Source: Glaciimonas sp.
Lineage (GTDB): Bacteria > Pseudomonadota > Gammaproteobacteria > Burkholderiales > Burkholderiaceae_D
Assembly: GCA_012927585.1 (NCBI GenBank)
Contig: JABBOY010000008.1
Span: forward strand, 1-64,000
Reading direction: 5' to 3'
Length of the DNA: 64,000 bases
Under the pieces are notes generated by a model. It did not search any database, was not told the DNA's origin, and was given only the letters and a program-made list of their open reading frames with translations. The number at the start of each line of letters is the position of its first letter. Position 1 is the stretch's first letter. Positions 27,895 through 36,373 of the stretch are shown here, one piece after another. A program made the position numbers and the translations under genes.

Positions 27895-29382
27895 ATGAAT
27901 GCGCCAACAGAACCGACTTTTACGCCGCAGCGGCAACGCGAAGTGGTAGCTGCCTTGCGCGCGCTGCTGCCGGCCGATTGCATACTTTTTAACGAGGAAG
28001 ATACCCGGCCCTACGAATGCGACGGGCTGGCTGCGTATCGCCGCCTGCCGATGGTGGTGCTGCTGCCGCAAAATGAGGCGCAAGTGGTGGCGATCATGCA
28101 AACCTGTCGCGCTCTGGCAGTGCCGATCGTGCCGCGCGGCGCCGGTACCGGGCTGTCCGGCGGCGCGATGCCGATTGCCGATGGCGTGGTGCTGTCGCTG
28201 GTCAAACTGAATCGCATCGTTGCGCTCGATCCGGTGTCGCGTACCGCAGTGGTGCAGCCGGGCGTGCGCAATCTGGCGATTTCCGACGCTGCCGCGCAGC
28301 ACGGCTTGTATTACGCGCCTGATCCGTCATCGCAAATCGCTTGCACCATCGGCGGCAACGTGGCTGAAAACTCCGGCGGCGTGCATTGCCTTAAATACGG
28401 CCTGACCGTACACAACGTGATGCGAGTGCGGGCGGTCACCATCGACGGCGAGATCATCGAACTTGGCAACGGCGCGCTGGATGCATCGGGGCTGGATTTG
28501 CTGGCGGTCTTCATCGGCTCCGAAGGGATGCTGGGAATCGTCACCGAGGTCACGGTAAAACTGATCCCGAAGCCGCAAACCGCCCGCCTCATCATGGCGT
28601 CATTCGACGATGTGGTGCGCTGCGGCGACGCGGTCGCCAGCGTGATTGCCGCCGGCGTGATCCCGGCCGGGCTGGAAATGATGGACAAGACGTCGACCCG
28701 CATGGTGGAGCCGTTCGTCAAGGCCGGCTACGACATCGATTCCGAAGCGATTTTGCTGTGCGAGTCGGACGGCACCTTCGAAGAGGTGGAAGAAGACATT
28801 GCGCGCATGAGCGCGGTGCTCAAAGAGTGCGGCGCGACTGCTATCACGGTGTCGCAAAACGAGGCTGAACGGATGCGGTTCTGGTCCGGTCGCAAGAACG
28901 CCTTTCCAGCGGCCGGCCGTATTTCGCCCGATTACTATTGCATGGACGGCACCATTCCGCGCAAGAATCTGGCTCAGGTATTGCTCGGCATTTCGCAGAT
29001 GGAAATCAAATACGGCCTGCGCTGCGCCAACGTGTTTCATGCCGGCGACGGCAACCTGCATCCGCTGATCTTGTTCGACGCCAATTTGGAAGGCGAGTTC
29101 GACCGCGCCGAACGGTTCGGGGCAGAAATCCTGGCGCTGTGCGTCGAAGTCGGCGGCACCATTACCGGCGAACATGGCGTCGGCATCGAGAAAATCGGTT
29201 CGATGTGCGTGCAGTTTTCCGTGCTTGAAATCGCCGCCTTCATCGCCGTCAAGCGCGCTTTCGATCCGGCCTTTTTACTCAACCCCGACAAGGCGATCCC
29301 GACCCTGCAGCGCTGCGCTGAATTTGGCAAAATGCGGGTCACTGGCGGACAGTTGAAGTTTGTGGATTTGCCGCGTTTTTAA
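27895..29382 (+). CDS. glcD: Glycolate oxidase, FAD-binding subunit GlcD
   Basis: Catalytic flavin subunit of the membrane-associated GlcDEF complex that oxidises glycolate to glyoxylate. The 495-residue protein has the PCMH FAD-binding domain (about 45-225; VPRGAGTGLSGGAMPIADG, YYAPDPSSQIACTIGGNVAENSGG) and the C-terminal oxidase domain with FHAGDGNLHPLILFD and TGEHGVGIEKIG. AGGA lies 7 bases before the ATG at 27895. It heads the glcD-glcE-glcF cluster, with a repeat-containing 188-base gap before glcE. E. coli GlcD is 499 residues. Confidence 0.94.
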   Translation: MNAPTEPTFTPQRQREVVAALRALLPADCILFNEEDTRPYECDGLAAYRRLPMVVLLPQNEAQVVAIMQTCRALAVPIVPRGAGTGLSGGAMPIADGVVLSLVKLNRIVALDPVSRTAVVQPGVRNLAISDAAAQHGLYYAPDPSSQIACTIGGNVAENSGGVHCLKYGLTVHNVMRVRAVTIDGEIIELGNGALDASGLDLLAVFIGSEGMLGIVTEVTVKLIPKPQTARLIMASFDDVVRCGDAVASVIAAGVIPAGLEMMDKTSTRMVEPFVKAGYDIDSEAILLCESDGTFEEVEEDIARMSAVLKECGATAITVSQNEAERMRFWSGRKNAFPAAGRISPDYYCMDGTIPRKNLAQVLLGISQMEIKYGLRCANVFHAGDGNLHPLILFDANLEGEFDRAERFGAEILALCVEVGGTITGEHGVGIEKIGSMCVQFSVLEIAAFIAVKRAFDPAFLLNPDKAIPTLQRCAEFGKMRVTGGQLKFVDLPRF

Positions 29383-29570
29383 GCCCCCACTCCCCAACCC
29401 TCTCCCGCACGCGTGAGAGGGGCTTTTGCTCCTCTCTCCCGGCATGGCTTTTTCTGGTGCCCGAATCGCCATGCGATTCGCTTGTGGGAGAGAGGCCGGG
29501 AGAGAGGGACGTCGATCCACAGCCGGCTGAATAGATATTAAGTTTTAAGTTTAAATACTTGATTGGGCAA
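29383..29570. repeat. Nested hairpins between glcD and glcE (family R7)
   Basis: A CTCTCCC...GTGAGAGGGG unit at about 29399-29422 is followed by 13-bp arms CCTCTCTCCCGGC (29431-29443) and GCCGGGAGAGAGG (29495-29507). The latter enclose a further hairpin (CGAATCG/CGATTCG at 29462-29480). Similar units occur at 19181, 34383 and inside the STAS gene at 63566. In this position it could lower expression of glcEF relative to glcD. Confidence 0.75.
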
Positions 29571-30659
29571 ATGATGGAACAAGTGTTGCAACATTTCAAA
29601 CAGCAGGTGAAAAGCGCCGTTGCCGACAAAACCGCGCTGCGCATTCACGGCGCCGGCAGCAAGGACTGGTACGGCCAAACATTGGCCGGCGCGCCGCTAG
29701 ATACCCGCGCTTATCGCGGCATCATCGATTACGATCCGACCGAATTGGTGATCACTGCCCGCTGCGGCACGCCGCTGGCGGAAATCGAAGCGGCGCTGGC
29801 AGCCGAGAACCAAATGCTGGCATTCGAGCCGCCGTATTTCGGTGACGGCGCCACCATCGGCGGCGTGTTCGCCAGCGGCTTGTCCGGCCCGCGCCGTCCG
29901 ACGGCTGGCGCGCTACGCGATTTTGCGCTGGGTGCAGTGCTGCTGGATGGGCATGGCGAAGTCTTGCGTTTTGGCGGCCAGGTGATGAAAAATGTGGCCG
30001 GCTACGATGTCTCGCGGCTGCTGGCCGGATCGATGGGAACGCTGGGACTGATTCTGCAAGTATCACTCAAGGTATTGCCGAAACCGTTCGCCGAAATCAC
30101 CTTGCGCTTTACGCTGGATCAGGCGCAGGCAATCGCGCAACTCAATGCATGGGCCGGCCAGCCGTTGCCGATTTCGGCCAGCGCCTGGCATGACGGCGTG
30201 CTGATACTGCGCCTGTCGGGCGCGCCAGCGGCGGTGTCGGCGGCACAAAGCAAGCTGGGCGGTGAGGCAGTGCCGGAGCAGGATGCCGAACAATTCTGGA
30301 CCCCGTTGCGTGAACAAAGTAATGGTTTCTTTGTGTGTGACGACCCAGAGCAAGCGGCTTTGTGGCGCTTGTCGGTGCCGGGAGCGAGTGTGCCGCTACT
30401 AAAAAAATACGCGCAATTGATCGAATGGGGCGGCGCGCAACGCTGGCTGAAAACCGATTCCAGCCCAGCCACTGCAGCTGCAGTGCGGGCCGTGGCGGCC
30501 CAAGCCGGCGGCCACGCGACCCTGTTTCGCGGCGGTGACAAGTCGGTTGGCGTGTTTCAGCCGCTGGCTCCGGCCATCGACCGCATACATCGCAACCTGA
30601 AAAACGCATTCGACCCGGAAGCGATCTTTAATCCGGGCCGGATGTTTGCGCATCTGTAG
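29571..30659 (+). CDS. glcE: Glycolate oxidase, FAD-binding subunit GlcE
   Basis: The 362-residue accessory flavin subunit of glycolate oxidase. It contains only the N-terminal FAD-binding half of a GlcD-like protein (GTPLAEIEAALAAENQMLAFEPPYFGDGATIGGVFASGLSGPRRP near residues 65-110; AGSMGTLGLILQVSLKVLPKP near 145) and ends FDPEAIFNPGRMF. E. coli GlcE is 350 residues. Start is uncertain between adjacent ATGs at 29571 and 29574; the ribosome-binding site is weak. Followed 8 bases later by glcF. Confidence 0.93.
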   Translation: MMEQVLQHFKQQVKSAVADKTALRIHGAGSKDWYGQTLAGAPLDTRAYRGIIDYDPTELVITARCGTPLAEIEAALAAENQMLAFEPPYFGDGATIGGVFASGLSGPRRPTAGALRDFALGAVLLDGHGEVLRFGGQVMKNVAGYDVSRLLAGSMGTLGLILQVSLKVLPKPFAEITLRFTLDQAQAIAQLNAWAGQPLPISASAWHDGVLILRLSGAPAAVSAAQSKLGGEAVPEQDAEQFWTPLREQSNGFFVCDDPEQAALWRLSVPGASVPLLKKYAQLIEWGGAQRWLKTDSSPATAAAVRAVAAQAGGHATLFRGGDKSVGVFQPLAPAIDRIHRNLKNAFDPEAIFNPGRMFAHL

Positions 30660-30667
30660 GACGAATC

Positions 30668-31903
30668 ATGCAAACCAATCTAGCTGACTTCATCAAAAAC
30701 ACGCGCGAAGGCCGGGAGGCCGATGCGATTTTGCGCGCTTGCGTCCACTGCGGTTTCTGTACCGCGACTTGCCCGACTTTCCAGTTGCTGGGTGACGAGC
30801 TGGATGGGCCGCGCGGTCGCATCTACCTGATGAAGCAAGTGCTGGAAGGCAAGCAGGCAAGCGCCAAGACGCAGTTGCACCTGGATCGTTGTCTGACCTG
30901 TCGCAGTTGCGAAACCACTTGCCCGTCCGGCGTGCAATACGGCCGCTTGATCGATATCGGGCGCAAGATTGTCGACGATCAGGTGCCGCGCCCGCTGTCG
31001 CAACGTTTGCTACGCACCGTGCTGAAAGAAGTGCTGCCGCGCCGCTGGCTATTTACGCCGGCGCTGAAGGTCGGCCAGTTGTTGCGGCCATTGTTGCCGA
31101 AGGCGCTGCAAGACAAAGTTCCGCAGCAGACACAACAGCAGCCAGCCGGTCTCTGGCCGACTGCTGTGCATGCACGCAAAATGCTGCTGCTCGACGGTTG
31201 CGTGCAACCGGCGATGTCGCCCAATATCAACGCTGCCACTGCCCGCGTATTCGACGCGCTCGGGGTGCAATTGGTGGTGGCGCCCAAAGCCGGCTGTTGC
31301 GGCGCGATACGCTTCCATCTGAACGATCAGGCCGGCGGCCTGGACGACATGCGGCGCAATATCGACGCCTGGTGGCCGCTGGTGGAGGCGGGAGCGGAAG
31401 CAATCGTGATGACCGCCTCCGGCTGCGGCGTGACGGTCAAGGATTACGGCCATTTGCTGGCAGCCGATCCGGCCTATGCGGAAAAGGCCAAACGGATTTC
31501 GGCATTGACCCGGGACGTAAGCGAAATTCTGCCCGATTTCGAAGCAGCATTGCTGCAAAAGCTGGACGGCAAGATCAACAAACGGGTCGCCTATCATCCG
31601 CCTTGTACGCTGCAACACGGCCAGCAAATCCGCGGCAAAGTCGAAGCCGTGCTGCGTGCGGCCGGCGTCGATGTCACGCTGTGCGCCGACAGCCATTTGT
31701 GTTGCGGTTCCGCCGGTACCTATTCGGTGTTGCAACCGGCGCTGTCGTATCAATTGCGCGACAATAAACTGGCTAATTTGCAGGCCAGCGCGCCGGAGTT
31801 AATCGTGTCGGGCAACATCGGCTGCATCGCGCACCTGCAGTCGGGCACCGCGACACCGGTGCGGCACTGGATTGAGTTGATTGATAGCGCATTGGGTAAC
31901 TGA
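30668..31903 (+). CDS. glcF: Glycolate oxidase, iron-sulfur subunit GlcF
   Basis: The 411-residue electron-transfer subunit. Two [4Fe-4S] ferredoxin motifs are intact: CVHCGFCTATCP (about residues 22-33) and CLTCRSCETTCP (about 76-87). The C-terminal half holds two CCG-type domains (LDGCVQPAMSPN...AGCCGAIRFH; YHPPCTLQHGQ...SHLCCGSAGTY) typical of GlcF and heterodisulfide-reductase-like subunits. It starts 8 bases after glcE. The next genes downstream are lrgAB, beyond a repeat. Confidence 0.95.
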   Translation: MQTNLADFIKNTREGREADAILRACVHCGFCTATCPTFQLLGDELDGPRGRIYLMKQVLEGKQASAKTQLHLDRCLTCRSCETTCPSGVQYGRLIDIGRKIVDDQVPRPLSQRLLRTVLKEVLPRRWLFTPALKVGQLLRPLLPKALQDKVPQQTQQQPAGLWPTAVHARKMLLLDGCVQPAMSPNINAATARVFDALGVQLVVAPKAGCCGAIRFHLNDQAGGLDDMRRNIDAWWPLVEAGAEAIVMTASGCGVTVKDYGHLLAADPAYAEKAKRISALTRDVSEILPDFEAALLQKLDGKINKRVAYHPPCTLQHGQQIRGKVEAVLRAAGVDVTLCADSHLCCGSAGTYSVLQPALSYQLRDNKLANLQASAPELIVSGNIGCIAHLQSGTATPVRHWIELIDSALGN

Positions 31904-31913
31904 TACGACATCA

Positions 31914-31996
31914 GTAGGTCGGGTTAGCGGCTTCATCGCGTAACCCGACATTTGCGGCTGAGAATGTCGGGTTACGCTATCGCTAACCCAACCTAC
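31914..31996. repeat. Palindromic repeat with nested arms (family R3)
   Basis: Outer arms GTAGGTCGGGTTAGCG (31914-31929) and CGCTAACCCAACCTAC (31981-31996) differ at one position. Inner arms GCGTAACCCGACATT and AATGTCGGGTTACGC enclose TGCGGCTGAG. Lies between glcF and lrgA. Confidence 0.85.
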
Positions 31997-32043
31997 GATA
32001 ATTACGCAACATTAAGTAGTGCAAGCATCGGAGGACATCCGCC

Positions 32044-32376
32044 ATGATCAATACTTTTGCCACCTTGCTGGTTTTTCAAACTCTCGGGGAGGGGCTGGCT
32101 TATGCGTTGTCGCTGCCGGTACCTGGGCCTGTCATCGGCATGGTGCTGCTGTTTGTGTATTTGCTGGTCAAAGACGATGCCATCCACGCATTAGCGCCGA
32201 CATCGATGGCTCTGTTGCGCCATCTGTCCTTGCTGTTCGTGCCGGCCGGGGTCGGGATCATGGTGCATTTCCAGCGGGTTGCGGCGGAGTGGCTGCCGAT
32301 TGTTGCGGCGCTGCTGGCTAGCACCGTGGTGTCCATCGTGGTCACCGCTGCGGTCGTCAAGGGTTTGCAGAAATGA
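32044..32376 (+). CDS. lrgA: LrgA/CidA-family membrane protein
   Basis: A 110-residue membrane protein with four hydrophobic helices and the family core PVPGPVIGMVLLFVYLL (residues 22-38) followed by LSLLFVPAGVGIMVHF. LrgA-type proteins were first described as holin-like lysis regulators, but LrgAB/YsbAB-type pairs act as pyruvate carriers. It overlaps lrgB by 4 bases (ATGA), so the two are coupled. GGAGG precedes the ATG. The position directly after glcDEF suggests a carboxylate transport role. Confidence 0.88.
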   Translation: MINTFATLLVFQTLGEGLAYALSLPVPGPVIGMVLLFVYLLVKDDAIHALAPTSMALLRHLSLLFVPAGVGIMVHFQRVAAEWLPIVAALLASTVVSIVVTAAVVKGLQK

Positions 32377-33098
32377 CGCCGAAGCTGGATGCAGTCTGGG
32401 TTTATCTGGCGACCTCGCCGCTGCTGTGGCTGACTGCGACCCTGCTGGCCTACCAGATCGCGTTTGCGATTTATACCCGGGCCAGGTTCAATCCGCTAGC
32501 TAATCCGGTGGCAATCGCGGTGGCCTTGATCGTGCTGGTACTGACTTTGACCGGGACTTCCTACAAAACCTATTTTGATGGCGCGCAGTTCGTCCATTTT
32601 CTGCTGGGGCCGGTTACGGTGGCGCTGGCGATTCCGCTCTACCAGCAGATTGCAAAGCTCAAGCGCGATTGGTTCGCCTTGCTGGTGGGCGCCATCGTCG
32701 GCTCGGCGGCGGCGATTGCCACGGCAATGGCGGTCGCCAAGTGGCTGGGCGCATCGACGGCGACCATTCTGTCGATTGCGCCGAAATCGGTGACGATGTC
32801 GATTGCAATGGGGGTGGCGGAAAAAATCGGCGGCCTGCCGTCGCTCACCGCGGTACTGGTGATGGTAACCGGCGTGCTCGGCGCGGTCATGGCGCGCGGG
32901 ATCCTGAGCCTGATGAAGATTACCGACGCCAGTACCTGCGGCTTCGCACTCGGCGTCACCGCGCACGGCATCGGCACCGCAAGAGCGTTTCAGGTGAGCG
33001 AGCAAATGGGCGCTTTTGCCGGATTGGCGATGGGGCTGTCGGGACTATTGACGGCCCTGTTCTTGCCGCTGGCGTTGAAATTGCTGGGGATAATATAG
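32373..33098 (+). CDS. lrgB: LrgB/CidB-family membrane protein
   Basis: A 241-residue inner-membrane protein with about six to seven helices; the family signature region reads FLLGPVTVALAIPLYQQ (about residue 70), then SIAPKSVTMSIAMGVAEKIGG and GFALGVTAHGIGTARAFQ. It forms a pair with LrgA. The plant chloroplast glycolate/glycerate transporter PLGG1 belongs to this family, so with glcDEF upstream a glycolate or glyoxylate-related carrier is a reasonable hypothesis. Control of murein hydrolase activity is the older alternative. Confidence 0.88.
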   Translation: MTPKLDAVWVYLATSPLLWLTATLLAYQIAFAIYTRARFNPLANPVAIAVALIVLVLTLTGTSYKTYFDGAQFVHFLLGPVTVALAIPLYQQIAKLKRDWFALLVGAIVGSAAAIATAMAVAKWLGASTATILSIAPKSVTMSIAMGVAEKIGGLPSLTAVLVMVTGVLGAVMARGILSLMKITDASTCGFALGVTAHGIGTARAFQVSEQMGAFAGLAMGLSGLLTALFLPLALKLLGII

Positions 33099-33106
33099 TG
33101 GATTTT

Positions 33107-33201
33107 GTAGGTCGGGTTAGCGTAGCGTAACCCGACATTCCCAGCCGCAAATGTCGGGGCAGTTTTGTAGGTTCAGCGATGAAGCCGCTAACCCGACCTA
33201 C
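33107..33201. repeat. Palindromic repeat (family R3)
   Basis: Outer arms GTAGGTCGGGTTAGCG (33107-33122) and CGCTAACCCGACCTAC (33186-33201) are perfect reverse complements over 16 bases. The interior resembles the copies at 14364 and 31914. It separates lrgB from the convergent pilU and may serve as a bidirectional terminator-like structure. Confidence 0.88.
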
Positions 33202-33205
33202 GATG

Positions 33206-34342
33206 CTAGACAATTCCCAAATGCTCGGTGCCGGCATTGATGTCGCGGTTCTTGGCATGCTTGCTGTCGAGCTTGATCGCCAGTCGCAGATCGTTGACTG
33301 AATCGGCAAAGCGCAACGCATTTTCATAGGAAATCAGGTCGGACTCATACAGATCAAATAGCGCCTGGTCGAAAGTTTTCATGCCGATTTCATTCGAGCG
33401 CTTCATCACTTCCTTGATTTCCTGCACATTGCCTTTGAAGATATGATCGGCGACCAGCGGCGAGTTGAGCAGAATTTCAACCGCTATGCAGCGTCCTTTG
33501 GTATCGCGCAGCGGAATCAGGCGTTGCGAGATGATGGCTTTCAGGTTTAACGAAAGGTCCATCAATAACTGGTGGCGGCGTTCCTCCGGGAAGAAGTTGA
33601 TGATCCGGTCGAGGGCCTGGTTGGCGTTATTGGAGTGCAGGGTCGCCAGGCACAAATGGCCGGTTTCGGCAAACGCGATGGCAAAATCCATCGTTTCGCG
33701 GTCGCGGATTTCGCCGATCTGGATCACGTTTGGCGCCTGCCGCAGCGCATTTTTCAGTGCTACGCTCCAACTTTCAGTATCCACGCCCACATCGCGCTGG
33801 GTGACGATGCAGTTCTTGTGCGGATGCACATATTCAACCGGGTCTTCGATAGTGATGATATGCCCGTAGCTATTCTGGTTACGGTGGCCGATCATTGCCG
33901 CCAGGCTGCTGGATTTTCCCGACCCAGTTGCACCGACCAGGATCACCAGTCCGCGCTGCGCCATCGCTACGTCTTTCAGGCTTTCCGGCAAGCCTAGCTC
34001 TTCAAAGGTGGGAATCTTGGCCGTAATGGCGCGCAACACCATGCCGACGCGGCTCTGCTGCACAAAAGCCGAGACCCGAAAGCGGCCCAGACTACCCGGG
34101 CTAATGGCGAAATTACATTCCTTGGTGGCTTCGAACGATGCGGCCTGCTTGTCGCTCATGATGGCGTGCGCCAGTTCGACCGTGTGGGCAGCGCTCAGGG
34201 CCTGGTTGGAGGCAGGCAAAATTTTTCCATCGATCTTGAATGCCGGCGGGAAATCCGCTGTAATGAAGAGGTCGGAGCCATTTTTACTGACCATCAGCCG
34301 TAGCAATTCATGCATGAATTTGGTGGCTTGTTCGCGTTCCAT
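33206..34342 (-). CDS. pilU: Type IV pilus retraction ATPase paralogue PilU
   Basis: A 378-residue cytoplasmic hexameric ATPase that assists PilT in pilus retraction for twitching motility. It has an N-terminal PAS-like domain (1-100), Walker A GATGSGKSS near residue 133, the Asp box TIEDPVEY near 160, Walker B IQIGEIRDRETM near 200 and the His box HLCLATLHSNNA near 228. The longer C-terminus (DLRLAIKLDSKHAKNRDIN) marks PilU rather than PilT. It follows pilT with a 145-base gap containing a repeat. Confidence 0.93.
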   Translation of the reverse strand: MEREQATKFMHELLRLMVSKNGSDLFITADFPPAFKIDGKILPASNQALSAAHTVELAHAIMSDKQAASFEATKECNFAISPGSLGRFRVSAFVQQSRVGMVLRAITAKIPTFEELGLPESLKDVAMAQRGLVILVGATGSGKSSSLAAMIGHRNQNSYGHIITIEDPVEYVHPHKNCIVTQRDVGVDTESWSVALKNALRQAPNVIQIGEIRDRETMDFAIAFAETGHLCLATLHSNNANQALDRIINFFPEERRHQLLMDLSLNLKAIISQRLIPLRDTKGRCIAVEILLNSPLVADHIFKGNVQEIKEVMKRSNEIGMKTFDQALFDLYESDLISYENALRFADSVNDLRLAIKLDSKHAKNRDINAGTEHLGIV

Positions 34343-34487
34343 GGTATTGCCTTTAACATGAAAGTCGCATAGCGACTTATTTCACTCCCCTTTCGCGCAT
34401 GCGGCAGAGGGGTTGGGGAGAGGAAACTCAGGCAGTCGCTCAGGCAGTCGTTAAGCAGCAGACTGAATAGATGCCATTATTTCAGAA
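34343..34487. repeat. pilT-pilU spacer with R7-type repeat
   Basis: The spacer contains CACTCCCCTTTCGCGCATGCGGCAGAGGGGTTGGGGAG-type sequence (34384-34421), a short arm pair of the same CTCCC/GGGAG family seen at 29399 and 63566, and a duplicated CAGGCAGTCG. It splits the usual pilTU operon and may be a partial terminator. Confidence 0.55.
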
Positions 34488-35531
34488 TTATCCGGGGAAA
34501 TTTTCCGGCGTTTTTGCTGCCGCGCGCGCGGTGCCGATGGAGATTGCATTGCGCCGCACCAGTTCGGTCAAATTATGATCCAGCGTCTGCATGCCGATGT
34601 TGCTGCCGGTCTGGATCGCCGAGTACATTTGCGCTACCTTGCCTTCGCGAATCAGGTTACGGATCGCCGGCGTGCCCAGCATGATCTCGTGTGCAGCGAC
34701 GCGGCCAGTGCCGTCCTTGGTCTTGAGCAACGTTTGCGAAATGACTGCCTGCAGCGATTCCGACAGCATCGAACGCACCATTTCCTTTTCCTCGGCCGGG
34801 AACACGTCGACGATACGGTCGATGGTCTTGGCCGCCGACGAAGTATGCAGTGTGCCAAACACCATGTGGCCGGTTTCGGCTGCGGTCAGGGCTAGCCGGA
34901 TGGTTTCCAGGTCGCGCAACTCGCCCACCAGTATCACATCTGGATCTTCGCGCAGGGCCGAGCGCAGTGCATTGCTGAAGGAGTGCGTATGGGTGTTGAC
35001 TTCGCGCTGGTTAATCAGACATTTTTTCGACTCATGCACGAATTCGATCGGATCTTCCACCGTCAGGATGTGGGCATATTCATTTTCGTTGACATGGTTG
35101 ACCATGGCCGCCAGCGTGGTTGATTTACCGGACCCGGTCGGCCCTGTCACCAGCACCAGGCCGCGTGGTTTCATGGCCAGATCGATAAAGATTTTCGGTG
35201 CATTGAGTTGTTCCAGCGATAGCACTTTGGCGGGAATAGTACGCAGGACTGCAGCCGCGCCGCGTCCCTGATTGAAGACATTGACGCGAAATCGGGCCAA
35301 GCCCGGAATCTCGAACGAAAAATCGCATTCAAGGTGATCTTCGTAATTTTTGCGTTGGCTATCGTTCATGATGTCGTACAGCATGCCATGCACTTCGGCG
35401 TGATCCATTGCCGGCAGGTTGATCCGGCGCACATCGCCATGCACGCGAATCATCGGCGGCATGCCGGCGGAAAGATGTAAGTCGGATGCGTTATTCTTTA
35501 CCGAGAATGCGAGTAGTTCGGAGATGTCCAT
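34488..35531 (-). CDS. pilT: Type IV pilus retraction ATPase PilT
   Basis: The 347-residue retraction motor of type IV pili. Motifs: N-terminal ASDLHLSAGMPPMIRVHGDVRRI, Walker A GPTGSGKSTT near residue 130, Asp box TVEDPIEFVHE near 157, Walker B ILVGELRDLETI near 196, His box GHMVFGTLHTSSAAKTIDR near 222 and the conserved LLSESLQAVISQTL. Length equals the P. aeruginosa protein (344). It is divergent from yggS with 121 bases between, an arrangement common in beta- and gammaproteobacteria. The pilus structural genes are not in the window. Confidence 0.95.
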   Translation of the reverse strand: MDISELLAFSVKNNASDLHLSAGMPPMIRVHGDVRRINLPAMDHAEVHGMLYDIMNDSQRKNYEDHLECDFSFEIPGLARFRVNVFNQGRGAAAVLRTIPAKVLSLEQLNAPKIFIDLAMKPRGLVLVTGPTGSGKSTTLAAMVNHVNENEYAHILTVEDPIEFVHESKKCLINQREVNTHTHSFSNALRSALREDPDVILVGELRDLETIRLALTAAETGHMVFGTLHTSSAAKTIDRIVDVFPAEEKEMVRSMLSESLQAVISQTLLKTKDGTGRVAAHEIMLGTPAIRNLIREGKVAQMYSAIQTGSNIGMQTLDHNLTELVRRNAISIGTARAAAKTPENFPG

Positions 35532-35652
35532 TTATAATCCTTTGGCCGGCAATAATGCGTGAGTGTTGCAATGCTTTTTGCACTATTTTCTGCAAAATTT
35601 TCATATAACTCCGGCAGAGTTTCTATCAAGCATCGCTTACAGAAAATTGATT

Positions 35653-36372
35653 ATGACCAGAATCTCCCAAAACTTGCAAGCCGTTCAGCTTGCCATTGCG
35701 CAAGCAGCGCTGGTCGCGTCGCGCCACCCCGATAGCATCCGGTTACTGGCGGTATCGAAGACTTTCGGCCCGGCAGCCGTGCTGGAAGCGGTACGGGCAG
35801 GACAGATGGCGTTCGGTGAAAACTATCTGCAGGAAGCGCTGGACAAGATGGCCGTGGTAAGCGCGGCCTTGCAGCAGGAGCAAAATCAGTTGCCGCTGCC
35901 GGAATGGCATTTCATCGGCCCGATCCAAAGCAACAAGACCCGCTTAATCGCGGAACATTTCGACTGGGTGCATACGGTCGAGCGTGAAAAAATTGCCCAT
36001 CGCTTGTCAGAGCAGCGCCCGCACTATCTTGCGCCACTGAATATTTGCCTGCAGGTCAACATCAGTGGTGAAAATAGTAAAAGCGGTGCCGCGCCTGAGG
36101 ACGTTGCGTTTCTGGTGCAAGCAGTGGCCGGTCTGCCGCGCCTGCGCTTGCGGGGCCTGATGGCAATTCCCGAACCGGCTTCGGATTTCGATTCGCAGCG
36201 TCAGTCATTGCGTCGCTTGCGGCAATTGTTTGAAGATTTGAACGCACAGGGTTGTGCGCTCGATACGCTATCGATGGGCATGTCGGCCGATATGGCGGCA
36301 GCCATCGCCGAAGGCGCCACCATTGTTCGCGTGGGGTCGGCAATATTTGGTCAAAGAAACTACGAGGCGTAA
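35653..36372 (+). CDS. yggS: YggS-family PLP-binding protein
   Basis: A 239-residue fold-type III pyridoxal-phosphate protein that has no known catalytic activity and maintains PLP and amino/keto-acid balance. The PLP lysine is in LLAVSKTF (near residue 36); FGENYLQEALDKM, WHFIGPIQSNKTR and LSMGMSADMAAAIAEGATIVRVGSAIFG are all family signatures. The ATG at 35653 is chosen since the upstream open stretch lies in the promoter region. It ends one base before proC, a conserved pairing. Confidence 0.94.
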   Translation: MTRISQNLQAVQLAIAQAALVASRHPDSIRLLAVSKTFGPAAVLEAVRAGQMAFGENYLQEALDKMAVVSAALQQEQNQLPLPEWHFIGPIQSNKTRLIAEHFDWVHTVEREKIAHRLSEQRPHYLAPLNICLQVNISGENSKSGAAPEDVAFLVQAVAGLPRLRLRGLMAIPEPASDFDSQRQSLRRLRQLFEDLNAQGCALDTLSMGMSADMAAAIAEGATIVRVGSAIFGQRNYEA

Positions 36373-36373
36373 T

